A stretch of 64,000 nucleotides of DNA from Sphingopyxis sp. JAI108. Lineage in GTDB: Bacteria > Pseudomonadota > Alphaproteobacteria > Sphingomonadales > Sphingomonadaceae. The stretch's first letter is position 1, and each line of letters starts with the position of its first letter. A program made the position numbers and the translations under genes. The stretch covers positions 248,001 through 312,000 of the forward strand of contig NZ_JACCCJ010000002.1 in NCBI RefSeq assembly GCF_013410105.1, in the 5' to 3' direction. Shown here piece after piece: positions 1 to 8,807 of this stretch. Below the pieces are notes generated by a model that had not been told where the DNA came from, did not search any database, and saw nothing but the letters and a program-made list of their open reading frames with translations.

Positions 1-1
1 C

Positions 2-769
2 ACCGAACCCGGCTCGGGGTCCGACGCCGCGGCGCTCAAGGCGTCGGCAAAACGCGACGGCGACCATTATGTGCTCAACGGCACCAAACAGTTCATCTCG
101 GGCGCGGGCTACAACGACATCTATGTGTGCATGGTCCGCACCAGCGAGGAAAAGTCGAAGGGGATCAGCTGCCTCGTCGTCGAAAAGGACACGCCGGGCC
201 TCAGCTTCGGCGCGCCCGAGAAAAAGCTCGGCTGGAACGCTTCCCCCACCGCGCAGGTGATCTTCGAGGATTGCCGCGTGCCGGTCGAAAATCTCGTCGG
301 CGCCGAGGGCGACGGCTTCCGCTTCGCGATGGCGGGGCTCGACGGCGGCCGTCTCAATATCGGCGCCTGCTCGCTGGGCGGCGCGCAGCGCTGCCTCGAC
401 GAGGCAATTGCTTACACCAAGGACCGCCAGCAGTTCGGGCAGCCGATCGCCGATTTCCAGAACACCCAGTTCATGCTCGCCGACATGGCGACCGACCTCG
501 AAGCCGCGCGCGCTCTGCTCTACATGGCCGCAGCAAAGGTCACCGCGAACGCCCCCGACAAGTCGCGCTTTTCGGCGATGGCGAAACGGCTCGCGACCGA
601 CAGCGGCAGCAAGATCGTCAACGACGCGCTGCAACTGTTCGGCGGCTACGGCTATCTGAAAGATTATCCGATCGAGCGTTTCTGGCGCGACCTGCGCGTC
701 CATTCGATCCTCGAAGGCACCAACCAGGTGATGCGGATGATCGTCGGAAGGGACCTGCTGCGCCAATGA
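2..769 (+). CDS. Acyl-CoA dehydrogenase, probably isobutyryl-CoA dehydrogenase (5' end outside window)
   Basis: This is the C-terminal 255 residues of a flavin-dependent acyl-CoA dehydrogenase. The frame is open from base 2, starting inside the conserved TEPGSGSDAA segment that lines the FAD/substrate site. It then runs through the FLNG-like strand, the QFGQPI helix and the C-terminal GGYGYLKDYPIERFWRD and EGTNQVMRMI motifs. The stop overlaps the start of the next gene (ATGA). The downstream genes (3-hydroxyisobutyryl-CoA hydrolase, enoyl-CoA hydratase, 3-hydroxyisobutyrate dehydrogenase) are the later steps of valine breakdown, so oxidation of isobutyryl-CoA to methacrylyl-CoA is the likely reaction. 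Family membership is clear; substrate is inferred from context only. Confidence 0.9.
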   Translation, partial: TEPGSGSDAAALKASAKRDGDHYVLNGTKQFISGAGYNDIYVCMVRTSEEKSKGISCLVVEKDTPGLSFGAPEKKLGWNASPTAQVIFEDCRVPVENLVGAEGDGFRFAMAGLDGGRLNIGACSLGGAQRCLDEAIAYTKDRQQFGQPIADFQNTQFMLADMATDLEAARALLYMAAAKVTANAPDKSRFSAMAKRLATDSGSKIVNDALQLFGGYGYLKDYPIERFWRDLRVHSILEGTNQVMRMIVGRDLLRQ

Positions 770-1812
770 CGGACGATGTTTTGATTTCGACCGACGTCCG
801 CGTCGGGCACATTGCGCTCAACCGCCCCAAGGCGATCCACGCGCTCAACCTCGCCATGTGCGAAGCGATGATCGACGCGCTGCTGAAGTGGCAGGGCAAC
901 GCTGCGGTCGAGGCGGTGATCATCGATCATAGCGAAGGCCGCGGCTTCTGCGCTGGCGGCGACATCCGCATGCTTGCGGAGAGCGGCGCGAAGGACGGGA
1001 AGGAAGCACGCCTGTTCTTCCACACCGAATACCGCCTCAACCACCTGCTCTTCACTTACCCCAAGCCGGTCGTCGCCTTCATGGACGGCATCACCATGGG
1101 CGGCGGGGTCGGCATTTCGCAACCGGCGAAATATCGCGTCGCGACCGAACATACGCGCTTCGCGATGCCCGAGACGGGGATCGGTCTGTTCCCCGACGTC
1201 GGCGGCGGCTGGTACCTGCCGCGCCTCGAAGGCCGCGTCGGCGCCTATCTCGCGCTCACCGGCGCGCGGCTCGACGGGGCGGAGTGCTTGGCGCTCGGCC
1301 TCGCCACCCATTACCTCCCGTCCGAAAAGCTCGCCGAGGCGAAGGCGCGCATCGCGGTCGATCCGACCCGTATCGGCGGCATCCTGGGCGAATTGTCGGT
1401 TACCGCGCCGCCCGCCGCGATCACCCAGCATATCGAACGGATCAACCGCCTGTTCGCGAGCGACACCTATGAGGAGATCCTCGCCGCGCTCGAAGCCGAC
1501 GGCGGCGAATGGGCCGAAAAGGAGCTCGCGACGCTGCGCACCAAAAGCCCGCAGACGTGCAAGGTCGCGCTCCGCCAGCTCAAGGAGGGCGGCGAGATGC
1601 ACGACTTCGCCGAGCAGATGCGCCAGGAATATGCGATCGGCAGCCGCGTCGTTCAGATGCACGATTTCATCGAAGGCGTCCGCGCGTTGATTATCGACAA
1701 GGACAACAGCCCGCGATGGGACCCGCCGACCCCCGAAGCGGTGACCGAAGACTGGATCGACGCGATCTTCGCGCCATTGCCTGAAAATGAGAAATGGACC
1801 CCTCTAACCTAA
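766..1812 (+). CDS. 3-hydroxyisobutyryl-CoA hydrolase (enoyl-CoA hydratase/isomerase family)
   Basis: Predicted to hydrolyse 3-hydroxyisobutyryl-CoA to free 3-hydroxyisobutyrate in valine degradation. The ATG at 766 overlaps the upstream TGA, so translation is probably coupled; a longer in-frame extension back to 127 lies inside the dehydrogenase and is not credible. The 348-residue length suits the HIBCH subfamily, which is longer than ordinary crotonases. The oxyanion-hole segment [10 protein letters not shown] is at residues 58-67. [15 protein letters not shown] (134-148) places Glu136 and Asp144 with the eight-residue spacing of the catalytic Glu/Asp pair of human HIBCH. A C-terminal extension after residue 250 is also typical. 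Strong call, supported by neighbours. Confidence 0.92.
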   Translation: MTDDVLISTDVRVGHIALNRPKAIHALNLAMCEAMIDALLKWQGNAAVEAVIIDHSEGRGFCAGGDIRMLAESGAKDGKEARLFFHTEYRLNHLLFTYPKPVVAFMDGITMGGGVGISQPAKYRVATEHTRFAMPETGIGLFPDVGGGWYLPRLEGRVGAYLALTGARLDGAECLALGLATHYLPSEKLAEAKARIAVDPTRIGGILGELSVTAPPAAITQHIERINRLFASDTYEEILAALEADGGEWAEKELATLRTKSPQTCKVALRQLKEGGEMHDFAEQMRQEYAIGSRVVQMHDFIEGVRALIIDKDNSPRWDPPTPEAVTEDWIDAIFAPLPENEKWTPLT

Positions 1813-1814
1813 AC

Positions 1815-1874
1815 CGTCACCCCGGCGCAGGCCGGGGTCTCATCGTCGAGATTCCGGGCTTCGCCGGAATGACG
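1815..1874. repeat. Sphingomonad-type palindromic intergenic repeat
   Basis: Two inverted-repeat arms sit between the hydrolase and hydratase genes: CGTCACCCCGG...CCGGGGT, then ATTCCGG...CCGGAATGACG. The outer CGTCA/TGACG ends and CCCGG cores recur at 18149-18221 and 55419-55446. Because it lies inside an operon it could form an mRNA hairpin, but no terminator-like U run follows. Confidence 0.7.
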
Positions 1875-1888
1875 AAGGAGATTGCCGA

Positions 1889-2671
1889 ATGACCTACGAA
1901 ACCCTTCTCGTCGAAACGCGCGGCGCCGTCACGCTCGTGACGCTCAACCGCCCACAGGCGCTGAACGCGCTCAATTCGGGCGTTCTCGACGACCTGATCG
2001 CCGCCTTCGCCGCCTTCGAGGCCGACCCCGGCCAGCGCTGCGCCGTCCTCACCGGCTCGGGCGACAAGGCCTTCGCCGCGGGCGCCGACATCAAGGAAAT
2101 GGCCGACAAGCCCGCGTCCGATTTCTACCTCGAAGATTTCTTCTCGAAATGGACGAGCGACTTCGTGAAAAAGGTGAGGAAGCCCTGGATCGCCGCGGTG
2201 AACGGCTTCGCGCTCGGCGGCGGCTGCGAACTTGCGATGATGGCCGATTTCATCATCGCATCGGACAAGGCGAAATTCGGCCAGCCCGAAATCAAGCTTG
2301 GCGTCGCGCCTGGCATGGGTGGGTCGCAGCGGCTGACCCGCGCGGTCGGCAAGGCGAAGGCGATGGAAATGTGCCTGACCGGCCGGATGATGGATGCCGC
2401 GGAGGCCGAACGCTCAGGCCTCGTCGCGCGCGTCGTCGAACATGCGACGCTGGTCGACGAAGCGGTCAAGACCGCGACGACGATTGCGTCGATGCCGCCG
2501 ATGGCCGCGATGGTGAACAAGGATATGGTCAACGCCGCGTTCGAAACCACACTCGACCAGGGCCTCATCTACGAACGCCGCCTGTTCCAGATCCTCGCCG
2601 CGACCGAGGACAAGGCCGAAGGCATGGCTGCCTTCATCGAGAAGCGCGAAGGCGTTTGGAAGGGACGGTGA
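1889..2671 (+). CDS. Enoyl-CoA hydratase (short chain)
   Basis: A 260-residue crotonase-fold hydratase that adds water across the 2,3 double bond of short enoyl-CoAs. In this operon methacrylyl-CoA is the likely substrate. Oxyanion-hole segment [10 protein letters not shown] is at residues 62-71. The two catalytic glutamates of true hydratases are both present: Glu114 in [10 protein letters not shown] and Glu134 in [24 protein letters not shown]-like SD sequence (GAAGGAG) lies a few bases before the ATG. It is separated from the upstream hydrolase by the repeat at 1815-1874, and the next gene begins two bases after its stop. Length and motifs fit the ECHS1/PaaF type. Exact substrate is inferred. 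Confidence 0.92.
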   Translation: MTYETLLVETRGAVTLVTLNRPQALNALNSGVLDDLIAAFAAFEADPGQRCAVLTGSGDKAFAAGADIKEMADKPASDFYLEDFFSKWTSDFVKKVRKPWIAAVNGFALGGGCELAMMADFIIASDKAKFGQPEIKLGVAPGMGGSQRLTRAVGKAKAMEMCLTGRMMDAAEAERSGLVARVVEHATLVDEAVKTATTIASMPPMAAMVNKDMVNAAFETTLDQGLIYERRLFQILAATEDKAEGMAAFIEKREGVWKGR

Positions 2672-2672
2672 C

Positions 2673-3548
2673 ATGAAAATCGCTTTTATCGGACTCGGCA
2701 ATATGGGCGGCGGGATGGCCGCGAACCTCGCGAAGGCAGGGCATGAGGTCCGCGCCTTCGACCTCAGCGAAGAGGCGTTCGCGCGCGCCGTCGAAGCGGG
2801 CTGTTCGCGCGCTGCCTCCGCTGCGGAAGCCGTCACCGGCGCCGAAGCCGTTGTCACGATGCTCCCCGCGGGCAAGCATGTCGCGTCGGTCTATGAAGCC
2901 GACGTCTTCCCGCACGCCGCCGACGGCACCCTCCTGCTCGATTGCTCAACAATTGATGTCGCGACGGCGCGGAGTAATATCGAAGCCGCCGCTAACGCGG
3001 GCCTCGTCGCCGTCGACGCGCCCGTGTCGGGCGGCATCGCCGCCGCCAATGCCGGCACGCTGACGTTCATGGTCGGCGGCACCGACGAGGGCTTCGCGCG
3101 CGCCGAACCGATCCTTGCGAAAATGGGCAAGGCGGTGATCCACGCCGGCGACGCGGGCGCGGGGCAGGCGGCGAAGATCTGCAACAACATGCTGCTCGGC
3201 GCCTCGATGGTCGCGACGTGCGAGACGCTCGCGCTCGCGCAGAAACTCGGGCTCGACCCGCAGAAATTTTTCGACATCGCCAGCGTGTCGTCGGGGCAAT
3301 GCTGGTCGCTGACCAGCTACGCGCCGCTCCCCGGCGTCGGCCCGACGACGCCTGCCGACAATGATTACAAGGGCGGCTTCGCCGCGGCGCTGATGCTCAA
3401 GGATCTCCGCCTCGCGATGGAGGCCGCTGCAAGCGTCGATGCCGACGTCCCGATGGGATCGAAGGCACGCGAACTCTACGAAGCCTTTGTCGAGGCCGAC
3501 AGGGACGGCCGCGACTTTTCGGCGATCATCAAGACGTTGCAGGGCTAA
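2673..3548 (+). CDS. mmsB: 3-hydroxyisobutyrate dehydrogenase
   Basis: NAD-dependent oxidation of 3-hydroxyisobutyrate to methylmalonate semialdehyde, the step after the hydrolase upstream. The 291-residue protein opens with the Rossmann signature IGLGNMGGGMAANL (residues 6-19). It has the family's substrate motif DAPVSGG (115-121) and the catalytic lysine Lys168 in GAGQAAKICNN. The C-terminal part (residues 165-290) is the all-helical dimerisation domain of beta-hydroxyacid dehydrogenases. The start is one base beyond the hydratase stop codon, so this is clearly the same transcript. It is the last gene of the + operon; the methylmalonate-semialdehyde dehydrogenase (mmsA) is not in the window and may lie upstream. 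Confidence 0.94.
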   Translation: MKIAFIGLGNMGGGMAANLAKAGHEVRAFDLSEEAFARAVEAGCSRAASAAEAVTGAEAVVTMLPAGKHVASVYEADVFPHAADGTLLLDCSTIDVATARSNIEAAANAGLVAVDAPVSGGIAAANAGTLTFMVGGTDEGFARAEPILAKMGKAVIHAGDAGAGQAAKICNNMLLGASMVATCETLALAQKLGLDPQKFFDIASVSSGQCWSLTSYAPLPGVGPTTPADNDYKGGFAAALMLKDLRLAMEAAASVDADVPMGSKARELYEAFVEADRDGRDFSAIIKTLQG

Positions 3549-3573
3549 CGCCCTCATCCAACGGGGATCGGGT

Positions 3574-3810
3574 TCAGTAAAAGTCCGCCGTCTCGCCGCC
3601 ATCGCTGCGTTCGGTGCGATGCACCTGCGTCGGGGCCTTGCGCTCGCCGGTCCTGACCTCGATCCGGTCCCCGAAGCGCCGCACCTCGGCGGGCGACAGG
3701 ATGCGCGCCCGCGCAATCCCGACCGCCGTCGCCTTCGGCGCCGCCACCGGGGCTGATGCCGGCACGCTGCCGGAAAGCAGGAGGACGGCGAGGAGGGACA
3801 TGGCGTTCAT
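3574..3810 (-). CDS. Small exported protein of unknown function
   Basis: A 78-residue protein that I do not recognise. Residues 1-20 (MNAMSLLAVLLLSGSVPASA) form a convincing signal peptide with an AxA-like cleavage site. The mature part is about 58 polar residues rich in Arg and Glu and ends ...GGETADFY. I chose the ATG at 3810 because the frame extends upstream to 4110 only through sequence with no signal-peptide character that also crosses the terminator at 3893-3935. It faces mmsB tail to tail across 25 bases. No enzymatic motif or lipobox is visible, so the likely location is the periplasm. Confidence 0.55.
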   Translation of the reverse strand: MNAMSLLAVLLLSGSVPASAPVAAPKATAVGIARARILSPAEVRRFGDRIEVRTGERKAPTQVHRTERSDGGETADFY

Positions 3811-3892
3811 ATTCTGCCGTAACGGCAGGTGTTGCCACCGCTTTAACCCTGAATCGCAAGTTTCCGGTCGCACCTGTGGCGGTCGCGAAGCA

Positions 3893-3935
3893 AAAGAAAG
3901 GCCGCCTGCCCCGCGCTGGGACAGACGGCCTGCTT
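3893..3935 (-). terminator. Intrinsic terminator of the minus-strand fatty-acid operon
   Basis: Read on the minus strand, GGCCGTCTG pairs with CAGGCGGCC (nine pairs including one G-U) around a 13-base loop and is followed by TTTCTTTT. It lies about 20 bases after the stop of the 3954-5987 gene, the last gene of the operon. Confidence 0.8.
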
Positions 3936-3953
3936 TTCGTAAGCGGACGGGGC

Positions 3954-5987
3954 TTAGAAGCCCGACTTCGCTTCCGCTTTCTCTTTCAGCAACGGCGCGA
4001 TTTCGAAACCATGTTTCTCGAGCGCCGCGACGATCTTGTCGGTGCCTTCCAGCCCCGCCCAGAACATCGGGCCGCCACGATAGACCGGCCAGCCATAGCC
4101 ATAGATCCACACGACATCGATGTCGCTCGCGCGCTGCGCCTTGCCTTCGGCGAGGATCAGCGCGCCTTCGTTGACCATCGGATAGAGGGTGCGCTCGATG
4201 ATCTCCTGATCGGTGATCTCGCGCTTCTCGACCCCCGCCTTTTGGCGGAATTCCTCGATGATCTCGGCAACGCGCGGGCTTTCGCTCGGCGTGCGCTTTT
4301 CGTCATAGTCGTAAAAGCCCGCCTGCTTCTTCTGGCCCCAGCGGCCTTCGGCGGCGAGCGCATCGCGGATGCTTTCGATGCGGTTGGGGTCGCGGTGCCA
4401 GCCGATGTCGACGCCGGCAAGGTCGCTCATCTGGAACGGCCCCATCGGCATCCCGAACTCGACATGCACCTTGTCGACCTGCGCCGGCGTCGCGCCTTCG
4501 AGCAGCAGCTTCATCGCCTCCATCTGGCGCGGCTTGAGCATCCGGTTGCCGATAAAGCCGTCGCACACGCCCGCGACCACGGCGACCTTGCCGATCTTTT
4601 TGCCGATCGCCATCGCCGTCGCCAGCGCATCGGGTGCGGTCTTGTCGCCGCGCACGACCTCGAGCAGCTTCATGACGTTGGCGGGTGAGAAGAAGTGCAT
4701 GCCCAGCACGTCGCCGGGACGGCTCGTCGCGGTCGCGATTTCGTCGATGTCGAGATAGGAGGTGTTCGACGCGAGGATCGCGCCGGGCTTCGCGATCTTG
4801 TCGAGCTTGCCGAAAATGTCCTTCTTGACGTCCATATTCTCATAGACCGCCTCGATGATGAGGTCGCAGTCGGCCAGCGCGTCGAGGCTGAGCGACGGGG
4901 TGATCAGCCCCATCATCGCATCGACCTGCTCGGGCTTGAAGCGGCCCTTGGCGGCCGAGGCGTCGTAATTCTTGCGCACGACGCCCAGCCCGCGGTCGAG
5001 CGCGTCCTGCTGCATTTCGACGATCGTGCACGGGATGCCCTTTTGCAGGAAGTTCATCATGATGCCGCCGCCCATCGTGCCGGCGCCGATGATGCCGACC
5101 TTCTTGATCTCGCGCAGCTGCGTATCCTTCGGCAGGCCGTCGATCTTCGCCGCCTGGCGCTCGGCGAAGAAGATGTGGCGCTGCGCCGCCGACTGGCTGC
5201 CGAACATCAGCTTCATGAACTGCTCGCGCTCGAACGCGAGGCCTTCCTCGAACGGCAGGCGCGTCGCGGCTTCGACGCAGGCGAGGTTAGCGTAAGGCGC
5301 CTCGAACCCGCGCCAACGCTTGGCGTTGGCGGCCTTCAGCTTTTCGATCACCGCGACGTCGCCGAACACCGGGCGCTCGCGCGTCGGGCGCGGGCCGTCG
5401 GCGATCTTGGCGCGCGCAAAGGCAATGGCGTCCTGGGCCAGGCTGTCCTCGCCCGCGAGTTCGTCGACAAGGCCGAGCTCTTTCGCCTTGGCGGCGGGCA
5501 GCGGGTCGCCGGTCGAGGTCATCGTCGCCGCGGCTTCGACCCCGACGACGCGCGGCAGCCGCTGGGTACCGCCCGCGCCGGGCAGCAGGCCGAGCTTCAC
5601 TTCGGGCACGCCAAGCTTCGCCGAAGGAACGGCGATGCGGTAATGACAGACGAGCGCGGTCTCCAGACCGCCGCCGAGCGCCGTGCCGTGGATCGCCGCG
5701 ACGACCGGCTTCGACGCCGCTTCGATGCTGTTCAGCACCGCGTTGAAATCGGGGCCGCGCGGCGGCTTGCCGAATTCGCTGATGTCGGCGCCCGCGATGA
5801 AGGTCGCGCCGGCGCAGCGCAGCACGATCGCCTGCACGCTATCGTCGGCGAGCGCGGCGCCAAAATTATCTTCGAGTCCCTGACGGACGTGCCAGCTCAG
5901 CGCGTTCACGGGAGGGTTGTTGACGATGATGACGGCGATTTCGCCATCCTTTTCCATCGTGACGGAAACGGGGGTTTCTTCGGTCAT
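3954..5987 (-). CDS. Bifunctional enoyl-CoA hydratase / 3-hydroxyacyl-CoA dehydrogenase (FadB/FadJ type)
   Basis: A 677-residue multifunctional beta-oxidation enzyme. Residues 1-190 are a crotonase domain with [12 protein letters not shown] near residue 63 and both catalytic glutamates (Glu109 in GGGLETAL, Glu129 in [14 protein letters not shown]). A Rossmann NAD-binding domain starts at about residue 296 with [11 protein letters not shown]. It carries [12 protein letters not shown] and [19 protein letters not shown], which include the catalytic His of 3-hydroxyacyl-CoA dehydrogenases. Two 3HCDH C-terminal domains follow. It is the last gene of the minus-strand operon and is followed by a good terminator. 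It would finish hydration and oxidation of the enoyl-CoAs made by the upstream dehydrogenase. Length is a little below E. coli FadB (about 730). Very likely correct; chain-length preference unknown. Confidence 0.93.
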   Translation of the reverse strand: MTEETPVSVTMEKDGEIAVIIVNNPPVNALSWHVRQGLEDNFGAALADDSVQAIVLRCAGATFIAGADISEFGKPPRGPDFNAVLNSIEAASKPVVAAIHGTALGGGLETALVCHYRIAVPSAKLGVPEVKLGLLPGAGGTQRLPRVVGVEAAATMTSTGDPLPAAKAKELGLVDELAGEDSLAQDAIAFARAKIADGPRPTRERPVFGDVAVIEKLKAANAKRWRGFEAPYANLACVEAATRLPFEEGLAFEREQFMKLMFGSQSAAQRHIFFAERQAAKIDGLPKDTQLREIKKVGIIGAGTMGGGIMMNFLQKGIPCTIVEMQQDALDRGLGVVRKNYDASAAKGRFKPEQVDAMMGLITPSLSLDALADCDLIIEAVYENMDVKKDIFGKLDKIAKPGAILASNTSYLDIDEIATATSRPGDVLGMHFFSPANVMKLLEVVRGDKTAPDALATAMAIGKKIGKVAVVAGVCDGFIGNRMLKPRQMEAMKLLLEGATPAQVDKVHVEFGMPMGPFQMSDLAGVDIGWHRDPNRIESIRDALAAEGRWGQKKQAGFYDYDEKRTPSESPRVAEIIEEFRQKAGVEKREITDQEIIERTLYPMVNEGALILAEGKAQRASDIDVVWIYGYGWPVYRGGPMFWAGLEGTDKIVAALEKHGFEIAPLLKEKAEAKSGF

Positions 5988-6011
5988 GGGAGAACTCCTT
6001 GGGTCTGGATG

Positions 6012-7214
6012 TCAGTCATCAATCGCGGCGTGGACCAATGTCTTGACCTCGCGCCGCACGGGATAGGTGGAGGAGGGCATGAGCTGGGTCATGAAGACCA
6101 TGCAGATTTCCTCGACCGGATCGACGAAGAAGCCGGTCGAAAACATGCCGCCCCAGTAAAAGTCGCCGACCGAGCCGGGGATACCCGTGCGCGCCGGATC
6201 GAGCGTGACGGCAAAGCCGAGCCCGAAACCTACGCCCGCATTTTCATCTTCGCTGAAAATACCGACGCTATGCTGCGTCAAATCGCCGCCGCCGGGAAGG
6301 TGGTTCGCTGTCATCAGGTCGAGCGTCTTGCGGCTGATAATCCGTGTATCGTCCAGCTTGCCGCCGCCGAGCAGCATCAGGCAGAAACGGTGATAATCGT
6401 GGAGCGTCGAGGCGAGCCCGCCGCCGCCCGAATGAAAGCTCCTGTCCTTCGCCCAGCGGCTGCGCGCGCCTTCGTCAAAGCCCTGCATCTTGTCTTTCGG
6501 GTGGAAAGCATAGGCGTCGGCGAGCCGGTGCTGCTGGTCGGCGGGCACCTTGAACCCGGTATCGACCATGCCGAGCGGGCCAAAGATGCGCTCCTGCAAC
6601 ACCTCTGCGAACGGCTTGCCCTCGATCCGCTCGATCACCGCGCCGAGCACGTCGGTCGCCATCGAATAATTCCAGTGCGCGCCCGGATCGAACTGCAGCG
6701 GGATTTTCGCGAGGTCGGCGATGAAGCTGTCCATCGAATAATCGGCGTCGAAATCGTCGATCCGCGCCTTGCGATACGCGGCATCGACCGGGGTGCGCTC
6801 CTGGAAACCATAGGTCAGCCCCGACGTATGGCGCAGCAGGTCGACCATGCGGATCGGTTGTGCCGGCGGCCGCGTCAGGAACGGGACATTGCCGCCGCCC
6901 GCAACGAACACGCCGGTTTCCTTGAACTCGGGGCAATATTTGACCAGCGGATCGGACAGCGCCACCTTGCCCTCCTCGACCAGCATCATGAAGGCGATGC
7001 TGGTGATCGGCTTGGTCATGCTCGCGATGCGGAAGATGGCATCGTCTTTCAGCGCCTCGCCCGGCCGCGCGTCGCCGATGACGGACTGGTGCGCGATCTC
7101 GCCGCGCCGCGACACGAGCGTCGCCGCGTGCGGCAGCCGGCCGGCGCCGACATATTTGGCGGCGAGAAAGGCGGGGATGCGGTCCAGCCGCGTCGTGTCG
7201 AATCCATGTGTCAT
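6012..7214 (-). CDS. Serine hydrolase of the beta-lactamase / EstB fold
   Basis: A 400-residue class C beta-lactamase-like hydrolase without a signal peptide, hence cytoplasmic. The nucleophile motif S-M-T-K is at residues 65-68 ([10 protein letters not shown]), the tyrosine motif appears as WNYSMATD, and HSGGGGL stands in for the KTG box. Proteins like this are esterases, lactonases or carboxylesterases rather than antibiotic-resistance enzymes. It lies 13 bases beyond the short-chain dehydrogenase stop and 24 bases before the FadB-like gene, so it belongs to the acyl-CoA operon, where hydrolysis of an ester or lactone precursor is a reasonable guess. I chose the ATG at 7214 (MTHGFD) rather than 7247 because 7247 lies inside the upstream gene. 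Fold assignment is firm; substrate unknown. Confidence 0.85.
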   Translation of the reverse strand: MTHGFDTTRLDRIPAFLAAKYVGAGRLPHAATLVSRRGEIAHQSVIGDARPGEALKDDAIFRIASMTKPITSIAFMMLVEEGKVALSDPLVKYCPEFKETGVFVAGGGNVPFLTRPPAQPIRMVDLLRHTSGLTYGFQERTPVDAAYRKARIDDFDADYSMDSFIADLAKIPLQFDPGAHWNYSMATDVLGAVIERIEGKPFAEVLQERIFGPLGMVDTGFKVPADQQHRLADAYAFHPKDKMQGFDEGARSRWAKDRSFHSGGGGLASTLHDYHRFCLMLLGGGKLDDTRIISRKTLDLMTANHLPGGGDLTQHSVGIFSEDENAGVGFGLGFAVTLDPARTGIPGSVGDFYWGGMFSTGFFVDPVEEICMVFMTQLMPSSTYPVRREVKTLVHAAIDD

Positions 7215-7227
7215 GCGTGGCTGCCTA

Positions 7228-8034
7228 TCAGTGCGAGGTCTGGCCAAGCAACTGGCGCGTCACCGGATGCGAACTGGTCAGCCCGCCGTCGACCGCGATC
7301 GCCTGCCCGTTGACGTAACTCGCCTGATCGCTCGCGAGGAACAGCGCGACATTGGCAAGCTCCTCGGGCTGCGCCGCGCGGCGGAGCGGGTTCAATTGGC
7401 CCAACTTGTGCGTGACTTCCTTCGCCTTGGCATAATCGAAGGTCGGCTTGGTCATTCCCGTTTCGGTCAGGCCGGGGCAGACGGCGTTGACGCGCACGCC
7501 GCTCGTCGACAGCTGCTGCGCCGCGACCTTGGCAAGGTTGATCACCCCTGCCTTCGACGCCGAATAGGCGCCCGGACCCGCACCCGAATTTATCCCCGCG
7601 ACGCTCGCGGTCAGCACGATCGCGCCGCCGCGGCCCTGGTCGACCATCGCCTTGCCCGCATGTTTCACCATCAGCGCGGGGCCGATCAGGTTGACGCGCA
7701 GCGTCTCGGCCCAGGCATCGGGATCGAAATCGAAGATGCCGCCCATGTCGCCGATGATCCCGGCGTTGGCGAAGGCGACGTCGAGCGCGCCATAAGTGTC
7801 TTTCGCGGTCGCAACGAGCGACGCCACATCGGCTTCGACGCCGGCGTCGATTTCGAGCCCGACGGCCTCGCCCCCCGCGTCCTTCACCATTTGCGCCGTC
7901 TCGTGCACCGCCGCGCTCTTGTCGCCGATGACGAGCTTCGCGCCCTCGGCGGCGAAGCGCAACGCGCTCGCGCGGCCGATACCCGAACCGGCACCCGTGA
8001 TGATCGCAACCTTGCCGTCCAACGCGCCCATCAT
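7228..8034 (-). CDS. Short-chain dehydrogenase/reductase
   Basis: A 268-residue classical SDR using NAD(P)H. The cofactor motif TGAGSGIG is at residues 13-20, NAG is in [10 protein letters not shown], and the active-site S...YxxxK is present ([10 protein letters not shown], then AYSASKAG). The protein ends with the usual VDGG motif. The start at 8034 overlaps the stop of the preceding gene (ATGA), showing translational coupling. A second ATG follows immediately (Met-Met). It is one of two consecutive SDRs after the ACAD10/11-like kinase. It probably oxidises or reduces a hydroxyl/keto group on the acyl chain, but the family is too broad to name a substrate. Confidence 0.9.
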   Translation of the reverse strand: MMGALDGKVAIITGAGSGIGRASALRFAAEGAKLVIGDKSAAVHETAQMVKDAGGEAVGLEIDAGVEADVASLVATAKDTYGALDVAFANAGIIGDMGGIFDFDPDAWAETLRVNLIGPALMVKHAGKAMVDQGRGGAIVLTASVAGINSGAGPGAYSASKAGVINLAKVAAQQLSTSGVRVNAVCPGLTETGMTKPTFDYAKAKEVTHKLGQLNPLRRAAQPEELANVALFLASDQASYVNGQAIAVDGGLTSSHPVTRQLLGQTSH

Positions 8035-8807
8035 GCGCCTCCCGAAATCGTGGCCCCGCCATCGCACACGATGGTCTGGCCGGTGGTGAATGCCCCCGCC
8101 TTGCTGGCGAGGAAGACCGCGGCGCCCGCGATCTCGTGCGGTTCGCCGATGCGCTTCAGCGTCGAGGCGGCGGTCGAGCGTTTGAGATTTTCGGGATTTT
8201 CCCACAAGGCGCGTGCCATGTCGGTGCGCACCAGCCCCGGCGCGATGCAGTTGACGCGCACGCCCTTGGGGCCGAATTCGACCGAGAAGTTGCGCGCGAC
8301 CTGCATGTCGGCGGCCTTCGAAATCCCGTAAGCGCCGATGATCGGCGATCCTTTCAGCCCGCCGATCGAGCTGATGATCGTGATCGACCCTTCGCCGCGT
8401 TCGAGCATTTCGGGCGCGACCATCGTGATCAGCCAGTGGTTGGACAGGATATTATTGTCCATGATCTTGCGGAACTGGTCGTCGGTGATGCCAAGGCCGG
8501 GGCCATAATAGGGGTTCGACGCCGCGTTGCAGACGAGCGCAGTGATCTTGCCGAACGCGGCGCGCGTCTCGTTCACCAGATTCTGGAGGTCGTCCTTCGA
8601 CGAGATGTTGGCGGCGACCGAAATCGCGGTGCCTTCGCCGAACCGCGCATTGATCTCCGCCGCTGTCGCATCGCACGCATCCTGCTTTCGGCTCGAAATC
8701 ACGACCTTCGCGCCCTGTTCGGCCATTGCCTCCGCCGTGGCCTTGCCGATGCCGCGCGACGATCCGGTGATCAGCGCGACCTGGCCGCTCATATCGAACA
8801 GGCTCAT
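8031..8807 (-). CDS. Short-chain dehydrogenase/reductase
   Basis: A 258-residue classical SDR. It has TGSSRGIGKAT near residue 14, CNAASNPYYGP in place of the usual NAG loop (a proline/tyrosine-rich variant seen in DHRS4-like enzymes), SSIGG with the catalytic Ser, and YGISKAA with the Tyr-Lys pair. The serine after TGS and the arginine in SSRKQ suggest NADP(H) preference by family rule. Both ends overlap neighbours in ATGA junctions (start with the kinase stop, stop with the next SDR start), so it is tightly coupled to the kinase. I used the ATG at 8807; the longer frame to 8834 has no support. A role as a keto/hydroxyacyl-CoA reductase is inference. Confidence 0.9.
   Translation of the reverse strand: MSLFDMSGQVALITGSSRGIGKATAEAMAEQGAKVVISSRKQDACDATAAEINARFGEGTAISVAANISSKDDLQNLVNETRAAFGKITALVCNAASNPYYGPGLGITDDQFRKIMDNNILSNHWLITMVAPEMLERGEGSITIISSIGGLKGSPIIGAYGISKAADMQVARNFSVEFGPKGVRVNCIAPGLVRTDMARALWENPENLKRSTAASTLKRIGEPHEIAGAAVFLASKAGAFTTGQTIVCDGGATISGGA

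Noticed and set aside
3554..3859. 101-codon minus frame overlapping the small exported protein at 3574
   Set aside because: A different frame, Arg/Gly-rich, with no signal peptide; the 78-residue frame has one.
6012..7214. Reading the SxxK hydrolase as a resistance beta-lactamase
   Set aside because: No signal peptide, HSGGGG in place of KTG, and position inside an acyl-CoA operon.
4695..7313. 872-codon + strand frame opposite the FadB-like and serine hydrolase genes
   Set aside because: Antisense shadow with Arg/Ala/Asp-rich residues and no motif. The minus-strand genes have intact catalytic motifs and continuous overlaps.
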